In this document: positions 17,422 through 24,127 of the stretch, in pieces
How the letters are laid out: each line of letters starts with the position of its first letter
Numbering within the stretch: position 1 is the first letter of the stretch
Origin: Gammaproteobacteria bacterium
GTDB taxonomy: Bacteria; Pseudomonadota; Gammaproteobacteria; HK1
Direction: 5' to 3'
Assembly (NCBI GenBank): GCA_022826505.1
Contig: JAJDUQ010000168.1
Location: 90,865 to 154,864, forward strand
DNA: 64,000 nucleotides
The notes under the pieces: generated by a model
Told to the model about the DNA's origin: nothing
The model's input: the letters and a program-made list of their open reading frames with translations, nothing else
The model's database searches: none
Made by a program: the position numbers and the translations under genes

Positions 17422-18201
17422 ATGACCCGCCGGGAGACGCAAGCGGGCGTCGCCGACTTCCCGAAGGCCTCCTGCGGGGTCTGCGAGCGGCCGGTGGCAC
17501 GCTTCGAGCCCTACGGCGTCCCCCCGCGCATCGGACGTTGTCCCCACTGCGGTGCCAAGCCGCGCTCGCGGGCGCTCCATCGGCTCGTGCGCGAGCGGAT
17601 CGGACCGCGGCTCGAAGCCGGAGACCGGGTGCTGGAAGTCGGTCCGTCCCGGTTCAGCGCCGATCACGTCATCGGCGGCCGCCTGTTCATGCCGGCGCGC
17701 TGCGTCGCGGTAGACGTGCGGCGCCGGCGCCATCACCGGCGCCTCGGCGCCGCCGGTGGCCGGTTTGTGGCGGCAAGCGCGACGCTGCTCCCGTTCGCGA
17801 ATGCGTGCTTCGACGTCATCCTCTGCAACAACACCCTGCCCTACGTACGCGAGGATCACCGAGCCCTCGCCGAGATCGCCCGCTGCCTCAAGCGCGACGG
17901 GCTCGCGATGGTCGACACCCACCGCGGCCCCGGCACGACCCGCACCGCTGATGCGCACCGCCGGGAGCACCCCGAGCTCGGCGAGGCGTGGTTCGCCGCC
18001 AACGGCGACGCGTGGGTGTACGGAGGGGACTTCCTCGACCGGGTGCGGGGGGCGGGGCTGGAACCGGCGGAGCTGGAGCTGTTTCCGGACGCCCCGGACC
18101 GCTTCTTCATCAGCAATGGACTGAAGCCGCGGGTTCGCGCCCTGTTCGCGTCGCGCCACCCGGCGGGTCTTCGCCGGTTCTTCGGCGAAGCCCCAGCCTG
18201 A
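17422..18201 (+). CDS. SAM-dependent methyltransferase with N-terminal zinc ribbon
   Basis: The ~259-residue product begins with a CGVC...CPHC four-cysteine ribbon (about residues 13-43) and continues as a class I methyltransferase. SAM-binding features are VLEVGPSRFS (motif I, near residue 70), a VAVDVRRR acidic loop, a LPFANACFDVILCNNTLPYV motif IV region (DVIL), and LKRDGLAMVDT. This matches the methyltransferase-11 superfamily; the substrate cannot be inferred. The start is uncertain: an ATG at 17368 and a TTG at 17308 are in frame, and none has a good ribosome site. It lies between the inverted porin repeats. The terminal four residues GEAPA run close to convergent gene A2, whose stop is 8 bases away. 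Confidence 0.75.
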   Translation: MTRRETQAGVADFPKASCGVCERPVARFEPYGVPPRIGRCPHCGAKPRSRALHRLVRERIGPRLEAGDRVLEVGPSRFSADHVIGGRLFMPARCVAVDVRRRRHHRRLGAAGGRFVAASATLLPFANACFDVILCNNTLPYVREDHRALAEIARCLKRDGLAMVDTHRGPGTTRTADAHRREHPELGEAWFAANGDAWVYGGDFLDRVRGAGLEPAELELFPDAPDRFFISNGLKPRVRALFASRHPAGLRRFFGEAPA

Positions 18202-18209
18202 CTCCCCCT

Positions 18210-18578
18210 TCAGTTGGGGGGAGTCGGCCGCGAAGACGATCCAGCGGGCGAATCGGCCGGATCCGGGCCAGCCGCCGGGGCCTCGGCGGCCATGGCCCGT
18301 TCGAGCAACCACGCCTCCACCGGCGCGAAACGGGACTCGAGGGCGTCCGTTCGATGTTCCACGAGCGCGAGCCGGAGGCCGAGCACGGCCAGATCCTCTC
18401 TGATCCGAGCCTGCCCGGCCCGGAGTTCGGTCTGTCCCGCCCTCATCTCCGTGCGCAACTCGGTCTGTAGCGCACGCAAGTCGTGTCGGATCCCCGCCTG
18501 TCCGGTCAGGACCAGAGCGGCAAGCGCCGCGAAGGCGACCACGACCGTTGCCAGTATGCCGAGCTGCTCAATCTTCAC
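18210..18578 (-). CDS. Small membrane-anchored coiled-coil protein, family A copy 2
   Basis: The 122-residue product is a relative of 13183-13788. It starts KIEQLG, has one membrane helix (about residues 8-26, ILATVVVAFAALAALVL) and the same TGQAGIRHDL linker. The coil is shorter, with 11-residue units RTEMRAGQTEL and one 7-residue RAGQARI, and closes with LRLALVEHRTDAL. A Pro/Ala/Ser-rich tail follows. The GTG start is supported by GAGGTG 6 bases upstream and by alignment with copy 1. It converges on the methyltransferase gene. The coil length difference between copies points to gain or loss of repeat units. Function unknown. Confidence 0.68.
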   Translation of the reverse strand: MKIEQLGILATVVVAFAALAALVLTGQAGIRHDLRALQTELRTEMRAGQTELRAGQARIREDLAVLGLRLALVEHRTDALESRFAPVEAWLLERAMAAEAPAAGPDPADSPAGSSSRPTPPN

Positions 18579-19061
18579 GCTGCACACCTCGGTGAGCCGG
18601 AAGCTCATCGTAACCCCGCGACAGACGGAAACGCCATGGCCCGGCGTCCTCGACGACGGGCCGGCCGGCGCTTCGCAGGCAGGCGTGGAGCCCGGCTCGC
18701 GTCAGCCTCCGTCCCGACGGTCGTCGACGAAAGGGAATCGTCCACGAAAAACCGTCCGGTGAGCGGCGCCGGAAAAGCCCGGGCGCATGACCGGCTCGCG
18801 CCGGTGCGCTTTGGCGTCTACGGCGAGTTGGCGATCAAGCGCCGCGAGTGCACTTCGACAGCCGCGGCGAGTTGGCGACGAAGCGCCGCGAGATCGCGCC
18901 GGCCGCCGGGACGCGGGAGCAAGGGATGTCCCGCGTCCCGGCGCCGTGCCGGACCGGCCCGAGGCAACTCGACTTCAGCGTGTCGCGCAGTGATCCTCAG
19001 CGAGTTCCGAAGTCCGAACGCGGGGTACAATCAGTGCTCAGCCCACCTCACCTGATCGGAC
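18579..19061. other. Gene-poor stretch with a duplicated 28-base unit
   Basis: No gene is supported in these 483 bases. The first part is the upstream region of A2. Bases ~18650-18715 resemble ~24800-24875, which lie at the same place relative to a broken family A copy, so the two are probably duplicated segments. A 28-base unit containing GGCGAGTTGGCGA occurs at 18821-18848 and again at 18865-18892 (44-base spacing, two differences). The end must contain the promoter of C1. Confidence 0.45.
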
Positions 19062-19262
19062 ATGACGACGAGCAAACCGAACGGTCGGCAACGGAAGACT
19101 CTCGAAGGATTGGCGGCGGCGCTCACCGAATGCTTCGAGGCGGCGACAGAGGCGGGGACGAAGCATGTGGACGCCCGCCTCGACAAGCAGGACGACACTT
19201 TGCGCATGATCTGGCAGCAATGCGGCGGGAAAGCCGACCAACGCCTGCCCATCGACGACTGA
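19062..19262 (+). CDS. Small soluble protein, family C copy 1 (KPNGRQ / LRMIWxQCGG)
   Basis: The 66-residue protein is the shortest of three family C members. Its N-terminal module is MTTSKPNGRQRKTLEGLAAAL followed by TECFEA; its C-terminal module is LDKQDDTLRMIWQQCGG and then DQRLPIDD at the very end. The two modules are joined by only ~17 residues. The copies at 23757 and 24128 keep both modules but have different middles. No membrane segment is seen. The single Cys near each end (ECF and QCGG) is conserved in all three. It ends 18 bases before the convergent integrase stop. I know no function or named family for it. Confidence 0.62.
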   Translation: MTTSKPNGRQRKTLEGLAAALTECFEAATEAGTKHVDARLDKQDDTLRMIWQQCGGKADQRLPIDD

Positions 19263-19280
19263 GGCTCGGCATGATGGGGA

Positions 19281-20441
19281 TCAGCCCGCGACCCTGGCGA
19301 TGCGGCCCGCGATCCGATCGGCGGCGGCCTTGACCGGATCGTCGGCCAGGTGCGCATAGCGCGCGGTCGTCTGTACCTGGCTGTGACCAAGGAGCTTTCC
19401 GATCATCGGCAGCCCCTCCCCGACCACCAGACCGCCGCTGGCGAAGCTGTGTCTCAGATCATGCAGGCGCACGTCGTCGAGACCCACGCGCTTGCGAATA
19501 CGCCCCCAGGGGAATTGAAGCGAGGAGAGACGGCTTCCGGGCCGGCGCCCGGTGATCACCCAGGGATTGTCCTCCATGCGCGCGATGCCGCGCAGCACCT
19601 GCACCGCCGGCTCTCCGAGATGCACGACCTTGGCCCCGGTCTTGCTGTCCGGTAGTCGAAGCTCCCCGACCTCCAGCGCAACGTACTCCCATCGCAGGCT
19701 CATGATCTCCGAAAGGCGGCAGCCGGTCAGCATCAACAGACGGATGGCGGCGATAGCCGAGTCGGCCACTGCGCCGTTGCGCTCCGCCTCGCGCAACGCG
19801 GCGCCCAGGCGACGGTATTCCTCGTCGGACAGAAACCGCTCGCGCTTCGCCTCCCGGAATCGCTTCACGTATCGGCACGGGTTGGAGCCTTCCGGCCGGA
19901 GCCCCCAGAGCTCGGCCGCGGTGAACATGGCGGACAGGATTCCGAGGGTGCGGTTGGCCGCGTAGGGGGTTCCGCGCATTGCCTGATGCAAGGCGATCAC
20001 GTCCGCGCGGAGGATGTCGGCGACTCTCCGGCCGCCGAGCCGAGGCAGCACGTGCCGCCGGATCGAGATCTCGTAGCTGTACGCGGTGCTGGACTTGCAG
20101 CGATCCGGAACGTATTCGCCGAGGAAGCGCCCGGCAAGCTCGTCCATGGTCGGTACCCCGGCCTCTCGCGCTCGCAAGTCACGCCCTGCCAGATCCTTGC
20201 CGGTCCTGGCGGCGGTGATGATCTCGGCCGCGCGTGCTCGCGCAGCGGCGGGAGGAATGGCGCCGTGGGGACCGATGGTCTTCTTCAGAACGCGACCGCG
20301 ATGGCGGTACTTCACCACGTAGACCTTGCGCCCTGATGGGTGAACGCGCACGCCGAACCCCTTGATGTCCCGATCCCACAGCATGTACTCGCGCTCCCGC
20401 GCGGTCAGAGCATCGACGGCTCTCTTGGTGATTCTGGCCAC
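19281..20441 (-). CDS. Tyrosine recombinase, P4-type integrase
   Basis: The 386-residue protein has an N-terminal Arm-binding domain (about residues 1-75, ARITKRAVDAL... DIKGFGVRVHPSGRKVYVVKYR), a SAM-like core-binding domain (about 100-190) and a catalytic domain. Catalytic residues are visible: Arg in LTGCRLSEI, His-x-x-Arg in LHDLRHSFASGG, and His/Tyr in LLGHSQVQTTARYAHL. The GTG start is preceded by AAGGAG with good spacing; the frame stays open another 440 bases upstream, but that part is unlike the family and is antisense to the porin 2 leader. The gene looks intact. No neighbouring tRNA, excisionase or attachment repeat was found, so the element it once mobilised is undefined. Confidence 0.92.
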   Translation of the reverse strand: MARITKRAVDALTAREREYMLWDRDIKGFGVRVHPSGRKVYVVKYRHRGRVLKKTIGPHGAIPPAAARARAAEIITAARTGKDLAGRDLRAREAGVPTMDELAGRFLGEYVPDRCKSSTAYSYEISIRRHVLPRLGGRRVADILRADVIALHQAMRGTPYAANRTLGILSAMFTAAELWGLRPEGSNPCRYVKRFREAKRERFLSDEEYRRLGAALREAERNGAVADSAIAAIRLLMLTGCRLSEIMSLRWEYVALEVGELRLPDSKTGAKVVHLGEPAVQVLRGIARMEDNPWVITGRRPGSRLSSLQFPWGRIRKRVGLDDVRLHDLRHSFASGGLVVGEGLPMIGKLLGHSQVQTTARYAHLADDPVKAAADRIAGRIARVAG

Positions 20442-20918
20442 AGGCTTCTCCTTGGCGGATTGCGTCTCGGGACCGAATAGGTACCCGACGGACGCAAACC
20501 GGAGCAAACCTTGCCGCACCGCCCGACAACCGCTCCTCCGGTCTGTCGGCCGCAATGACGGACGCGCACACCGAAGCGCTCGATACCCCGAGTTGCGCAC
20601 GGGTCCCCGACTGATTCGGACGCCGCCGAGCGCGACGTTCCGCCCGTGGCGCCAATTGCCGCCAACTCGTCGGCGTCCTCTTTCTTCGATCGTGCTCAGG
20701 GATCGGACAGGTACCCGAAGAGGCGTAGCGAGGCACTTCGCAGCGCGTTCAGGCATGAAGGGAGCCGGATACAACTCATTGATATCCAGGAACAAAACGA
20801 CTTTTCTGACCTTCATTGCCGGTACTTCTCGACACGAGAGGTTTCGCGAAATCTCTCCGGTTCCGGCCGGGAAGATAGTCATTCAGTGGAAAGCAATCAA
20901 ACTGGGGGAACATTTCCA
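20442..20918. other. Divergent intergenic region between integrase and porin 2
   Basis: This 477-base gap holds the integrase promoter region (minus) and the porin 2 leader (plus). I see no tRNA gene or clear attachment site. The ten-base word AGGTACCCGA occurs at about 20481 and 20711, too short to call a repeat element. From 20825 on, the sequence is the right arm of the inverted repeat shared with porin 1. Confidence 0.5.
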
Positions 20919-20998
20919 ATGGAAAGAAAGCTCATCGCGGCTGCGGTGTCCAGTGCGCTGGCCCTGCCCCTAGCCGCTCAGGCGGTGGAATTCTCGGT
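20825..20998 (+). repeat. Inverted repeat, right arm (porin 2 promoter, leader and signal peptide)
   Basis: This is the partner of 17080-17256. The 129 bases 20870-20998 are identical to the reverse complement of 17208-17080, with flanking similarity out to 20825. Recombination between the arms would invert the intervening ~3.6 kb while leaving each porin with an intact promoter. Confidence 0.9.
20836..20857. promoter_or_regulatory. 22-bp palindrome upstream of porin 2
   Basis: This has the same dyad as at 17221-17242: GAGAG and CTCTC flanking TTTCGCGAAA. It ends 61 bases before the porin 2 ATG. It probably binds a dimeric regulator shared by the two porins; no candidate regulator gene is adjacent. 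Confidence 0.5.
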
Positions 20999-21911
20999 GT
21001 CCGGTCAAGTCAACCGCGCCATCATCGCCGTGGACGGCGGCGCCAACGACGGCGATCTGCAGCATGTGGACTCGAACGCGTCCCAGACGCGCTTCCGCTT
21101 CACCGGCAGCGAGGAACTGGACAGCGGACTGACCGCCGGGGTCCAGTGGGAGGTCGGTGGAACCGGGCCCTTCAGCACGCGTCACGCCAATGTCTACCTC
21201 TCCAGCGCCGGCGGCAAGCTGACCGTTGGTCATGGATCGCGTGCCACTGACGGCATGGCCCACGCCGACCTGGGCGGTCCGTCCTGGCTGGGTGGTGCGA
21301 CGAACTGGTGCTCCTATTACGGTTCCGCGCCGGGTACGGGCGGACCTGCCTGTCCGAGCAACGACGGCGGTCGCGGCCCGATGCTGAGATACGACACGCC
21401 CGCAATCGGTGCAGCCAGTATCGCCATTTCGGCCGCCGACAACGAATACTGGGACGCCAGGGTCCAGGTCGCCGGTTCCATGGGTGATGCCGGATACGAT
21501 ATCCGCATCGGTTACATCGGCGAGTATGACACCACAGTTGTGACGCCCCATCCGGAATCGCACCCACATTCGACCAGCGCGACGGAGCCTGCCGGAGACG
21601 TGGTGACTGCGTCCGGCAGCGTCGGTTTCGGTCAGGGGACTAGCGTTTCGGCCGCCTGGAGCCAGAACCGCCTTGACGATCACGAGTACCAGTACGTGAA
21701 GGTGGATCACAGCTACGGAGACGGCAGCATCGGCGTCTACTACAAGCGGGGCGAGACTGACGGCGGTACCGAAGGCTCGCTCTTCGGCGTCGGCATCGGT
21801 CACAGCCTGGGCGGCGGCGCCACCGCTTACGCCGGCTACCGGCAGATCGCGGAGGACGGCGCGGACGATATCGACCTCGTGTTGGTCGGGATGCGCGTGG
21901 CGTTCAACTGA
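20919..21911 (+). CDS. Outer membrane porin, copy 2
   Basis: The 330-residue porin is a paralogue of 16227-17159. The signal peptide is identical, and strands and turns such as GSEELDSG, GMAHADLGGPSWLGGATNWCSY and GVYYKRGE are shared. It is 20 residues longer because two predicted surface loops are expanded. One, after IGYIGEY, is a stretch rich in His, Pro, Ser and Thr (HPESHPHSTS). The other is GSAPGTGGPACPSNDGG. The C-terminus is LVGMRVAFN. The ribosome site is a G-rich GGGGGA 9 bases before the ATG. A strong terminator follows. Loop-restricted divergence with conserved strands suggests selection on the cell surface. Confidence 0.9.
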   Translation: MERKLIAAAVSSALALPLAAQAVEFSVSGQVNRAIIAVDGGANDGDLQHVDSNASQTRFRFTGSEELDSGLTAGVQWEVGGTGPFSTRHANVYLSSAGGKLTVGHGSRATDGMAHADLGGPSWLGGATNWCSYYGSAPGTGGPACPSNDGGRGPMLRYDTPAIGAASIAISAADNEYWDARVQVAGSMGDAGYDIRIGYIGEYDTTVVTPHPESHPHSTSATEPAGDVVTASGSVGFGQGTSVSAAWSQNRLDDHEYQYVKVDHSYGDGSIGVYYKRGETDGGTEGSLFGVGIGHSLGGGATAYAGYRQIAEDGADDIDLVLVGMRVAFN

Positions 21912-21958
21912 TCCGCCATGCCTCGAAGGCCTCCCTGGAGGGGCCGGAGCGACCACTG

Positions 21959-21991
21959 AAAGCCCCTTCCCTTCCCGGGAAGGGGCTTTTT
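21959..21991 (+). terminator. Rho-independent terminator of porin 2
   Basis: The stem arms AAGCCCCTTCCC and GGGAAGGGGCTT are followed by TTTTTCTT. It lies 48 bases after the porin 2 stop and is closely related to the hairpin after porin 1. Confidence 0.9.
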
Positions 21992-22068
21992 CTTCGGAGG
22001 GTGGTTTGGTGGTGCAGGCGTGAGCGTGTAGAAAGTTCCACTCGTTCGCATCCGGGACGAGACCAGGA

Positions 22069-22234
22069 CCTACCCGAAAGGTGTCTTGATGCGCATGAAA
22101 TCGGGCTCGCGCTCGTGGATGGCGAGGTAGAATGGGCCTCATCCAATCGCGACGGATCGTCGCGGCGTACACTCCCGACATGCACAGTCGAAGAAACTGC
22201 ACCGGAGCCGCTGCCACTTTTCCGGAAACTCGAC
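22069..22234 (+). promoter_or_regulatory. Conserved leader/promoter-like element before family B copy 2
   Basis: This has the same order of blocks as at 15716: CCTACCCGAAAGG, GATGCGCATGAAATC, a GTAGAATGG box (22128-22136) and CAATCGCGACGGATCGTC. Here GCGAC-GGATC-GTCGC can form a small perfect hairpin. A further ~55 bases separate the element from the start codon, and the word CGACATGCAC-like start region appears twice, which suggests a local duplication. Confidence 0.5.
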
Positions 22235-22486
22235 ATGCACAAGCTCAGTCAGGAAACCCTCGCCATCATCGGCGCGACCATCGCATTGGCTGCGCTGATC
22301 CTCACCAGCACCGCCGGAATCCGCGGCGAGATCCAGGCAGTCCGGGTGGAGATACGAGACGTCCGCATCGAAGCACGCGCGGACCGGGAGACGTTCCAGA
22401 GCCACATCATCCGGCTGACCGAGCAACAAGGCATCCTGAGCGGACGCGTCGAGAGCATCCGCAACCCACTGGCGACGATACGATAG
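22235..22486 (+). CDS. Small membrane-anchored coiled-coil protein, family B copy 2
   Basis: The 83-residue product starts MHKLSQETL and has a membrane helix (about residues 8-26, LAIIGATIALAALILTSTAG). A short coil follows (EIQAVRVEIRDVRIEARADRE), then the conserved cap IIRLTEQQGILSGRVESIR. It has fewer heptads than copy 1. A weak GGAA precedes the ATG by 8 bases. It is followed after 43 bases by truncated copy 3, so the two look like a tandem duplication. Function unknown. Confidence 0.7.
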   Translation: MHKLSQETLAIIGATIALAALILTSTAGIRGEIQAVRVEIRDVRIEARADRETFQSHIIRLTEQQGILSGRVESIRNPLATIR

Positions 22487-22529
22487 GTGCGGGGTCCCAC
22501 CCGCCGCTACGCGAGTTCGTTTCGTCGGC

Positions 22530-22718
22530 ATGCCCGGACTCAGTCAGGAAACTATGGCCATCATCGGCGCCAGCGTCGGACTGGCCGCCCTCATCCTCAC
22601 CAGCATCGTCGGACTGCGCGGCGAGGTCCGGGCTGTCCGCACCGAGATGCGGGCGGAGATACGCGATTGGCGGGTCGGAAGGGGGGACTTCTTGTTCTTT
22701 GCTGGTCGACGGACATGA
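22530..22718 (+). pseudogene. Family B copy 3, truncated at its 3' end
   Basis: The start MPGLSQETMAIIGA, the membrane helix and the first coil heptads (RTEMRAEIRD) match copy 5 (23137) almost word for word. After GGAGATACGCGAT the match stops. The frame runs on for only ~16 unrelated residues (WRVGRGDFLFFAGRRT), and the TEQQG cap is missing. The break point falls where the leader element of copy 4 begins, so a deletion or recombination joining two family B units is likely. A membrane stub could still be made. Confidence 0.6.
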
Positions 22719-22740
22719 TTCCGTTCGGGAGAGCTTTCGG

Positions 22741-22911
22741 CCTACGCATGATGTGCCTCGATGTGCATGAAATCCGAATTCCCGTCCGTGGCCCATGCGA
22801 TAGAATGCACAGCATGAATTCACGACCGGCTCACACCGTCCGAGTCGGGGCGGTGGAGTCGAAAGATCGAAAGAATTCGTCCTTGACGCCGCCTTCATCA
22901 GGAGGCTCCAC
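22741..22911 (+). promoter_or_regulatory. Conserved leader/promoter-like element before family B copy 4
   Basis: It begins CCTACGCATG, then GATGTGCATGAAATC and an ATAGAATG box (22800-22807), matching the first half of the elements at 15716 and 22069. The second half (CAATCGC...GGATCGTC) is not conserved here. A strong ribosome site AGGAGG precedes the copy 4 start. Confidence 0.45.
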
Positions 22912-23121
22912 ATGCCCAGACTGAGCCAGGAAACTCTCGCCATCCTCGGAGTCGGTATCGGCATCGCCGCCCTGATCCTTACCACCACTGCCGGACTACG
23001 TGCCGAAGCCAGGGCCGACCGGGAGACGTTCCAGGCCCAGATCCTCCGACTCACCGAGCAGCAGGGCGTCCTCACCGCTCACGTCGAGAACATCCGCAGC
23101 CAGCTCGCAGCCACCCGATAG
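22912..23121 (+). CDS. Small membrane-anchored coiled-coil protein, family B copy 4
   Basis: At 69 residues this is the shortest intact copy. It starts MPRLSQETLAILG, has a membrane helix (about residues 9-26), almost no coil repeat (RAEARADRETFQ), and the conserved cap ILRLTEQQGVLTAHVENIR. It has the best translation signal in the family, AGGAGG 6 bases before the ATG, which supports the start used for all copies. Copy 5 follows after 15 bases and is probably co-transcribed. Function unknown. Confidence 0.7.
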   Translation: MPRLSQETLAILGVGIGIAALILTTTAGLRAEARADRETFQAQILRLTEQQGVLTAHVENIRSQLAATR

Positions 23122-23136
23122 CTCCGGAATACCGAC

Positions 23137-23421
23137 ATGCCCAGGCTGAGTCAGGAAACCCTCGCCATCATCGGCGCCGGCATCGCACTGGCCGCTCTGA
23201 TCCTCACCAGCACCGCCGGACTCCGCAGCGAGATCCAGGCGGTCCGCACCGAAATCCAGGCGGTCCGCACCGAGATGCGGGCGGAGATACGCGATATCCG
23301 GGCCGAGACCCGCGCGGACCGGGAAGCTTTCGAGCGCCATATCATCAGGCTGACCGAGCAGCAGGGCATCCTCGCTGGAAACATCGAGAGCGTTCGCAAC
23401 CAGCTCGCTACGACGCAGTAG
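23137..23421 (+). CDS. Small membrane-anchored coiled-coil protein, family B copy 5
   Basis: The 94-residue product starts MPRLSQETLAIIGAGIALAAL. A heptad coil follows with the repeated unit EIQAVRT twice, then EMRAEIRDIRAETRADRE, and the cap IIRLTEQQGILAGNIESVR. It lies in tandem with copy 4. The repeat difference between the copies (none against three to four heptads) shows that the coil length varies while both ends stay fixed. Confidence 0.7.
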   Translation: MPRLSQETLAIIGAGIALAALILTSTAGLRSEIQAVRTEIQAVRTEMRAEIRDIRAETRADREAFERHIIRLTEQQGILAGNIESVRNQLATTQ

Positions 23422-23446
23422 GCGCGGGGCGTCGACCCGCAAGGCT

Positions 23447-23758
23447 TCACGACCTCGGGCCGCATGCCGTGGGGTCAGATTCGTCTTTGAAGTGGCGGTA
23501 GTCGAGGGTGACGTCTACGTACTCGGACCTGACGGTGACGCCGGCGACCGTGATCGTGCGGATCGAGACGCTGGTATGGAACACAACCGCGGTCGGCACC
23601 TGGGTGCTGAGCCTGCAGCGCCTCGCGGCTTCGGCGCCATGGATCCGGACCGTCTCGCCATTGCTGCGCGCGATGGCCTCGACCACCTCGTGGATGTCGG
23701 GAAGGACTGTGCCGACGAACCGACTGATCCTCGGCCGAACGAAGACGCCGTGCCGGTC
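23447..23758 (-). pseudogene. 5'-truncated AbiEi-type antitoxin (DUF6088-like) remnant
   Basis: The minus-strand reading frame contains GVFVRPRISRFVG, HEVVEAIARSNGETVRIHGAEAA and RLSTQVPTAVVFHTS. This is the pattern I know from the C-terminal part of AbiEi/DUF6088 antitoxins. The N-terminal winged-helix part is missing: the match begins abruptly at the stop codon of the upstream family C gene, with only a late possible start (GTG at 23686). The AbiEii nucleotidyltransferase toxin that should follow is absent. It is most likely a remnant left by recombination. Confidence 0.5.
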
Positions 23759-23987
23759 AATCGTCGATCGGCAGGCGCTCGTCCTTCGAACCCCCGCACT
23801 GGCGCCAGATCATGCGTAGTGTTTTGTTCTGAGCCTCCAGAAGGGGTCTCGTTCTCTGCTCTCCCGCTTCCACGGCTGCACCGAAGCACTCGTTGAGCGC
23901 AGCCGCGAGATTCTCGACCGGGGGTGGTCGTAGCGCCTTGGCCAGATTCTCGATGGCCCGCTTCTGCCGTCCGTTCGGCTTGCTCAT
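23757..23987 (-). CDS. Small soluble protein, family C copy 2
   Basis: The 76-residue product keeps both family C end modules: MSKPNGRQKRAIENLAKAL at the start and LRMIWRQCGG then DERLPIDD at the end. The N-terminal helix is duplicated (IENLAKAL, then after RPPP, VENLAAALNECF). The middle is GAAVEAGEQRTRPLLEAQNK. A strong ribosome site AGGAG lies 6 bases before the ATG. It follows copy 3 by 140 bases in the same direction. Its stop codon abuts the AbiEi remnant. Function unknown. Confidence 0.65.
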   Translation of the reverse strand: MSKPNGRQKRAIENLAKALRPPPVENLAAALNECFGAAVEAGEQRTRPLLEAQNKTLRMIWRQCGGSKDERLPIDD

Positions 23988-24127
23988 GGCGGTCTCCTTG
24001 CTCGCCTCCGAATGGTATGTGGTTATCCATCTCCATGCGTATTCGACCCTGCGATTGTCGCCGCATGCGTGGACGGACATGTGATATGGACGCGGGAGAC
24101 CGACCCGCGTGGTTTCGCGACTCTCCG

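Noticed and set aside
20476..20720. AGGTACCCGA at two places as an attachment-site repeat
   Set aside because: Ten bases are too short in a GC-rich window, the copies are 230 bases apart on the same side of the integrase, and no tRNA is nearby.
20442..20882. An N-terminal extension of the integrase by ~147 codons
   Set aside because: The GTG at 20441 has AAGGAG before it and begins exactly at the family's Arm-binding domain; the extension runs into the porin 2 leader in antisense.
16227..21911. A diversity-generating retroelement acting on the porins
   Set aside because: No reverse transcriptase or template-repeat signature (adenine-specific changes) was seen; differences include indels and all base types.
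23492..23896. A 134-codon plus-strand frame as a gene
   Set aside because: It is antisense to the AbiEi remnant and family C copy 2, has no ribosome site, and its composition is typical of antisense frames.
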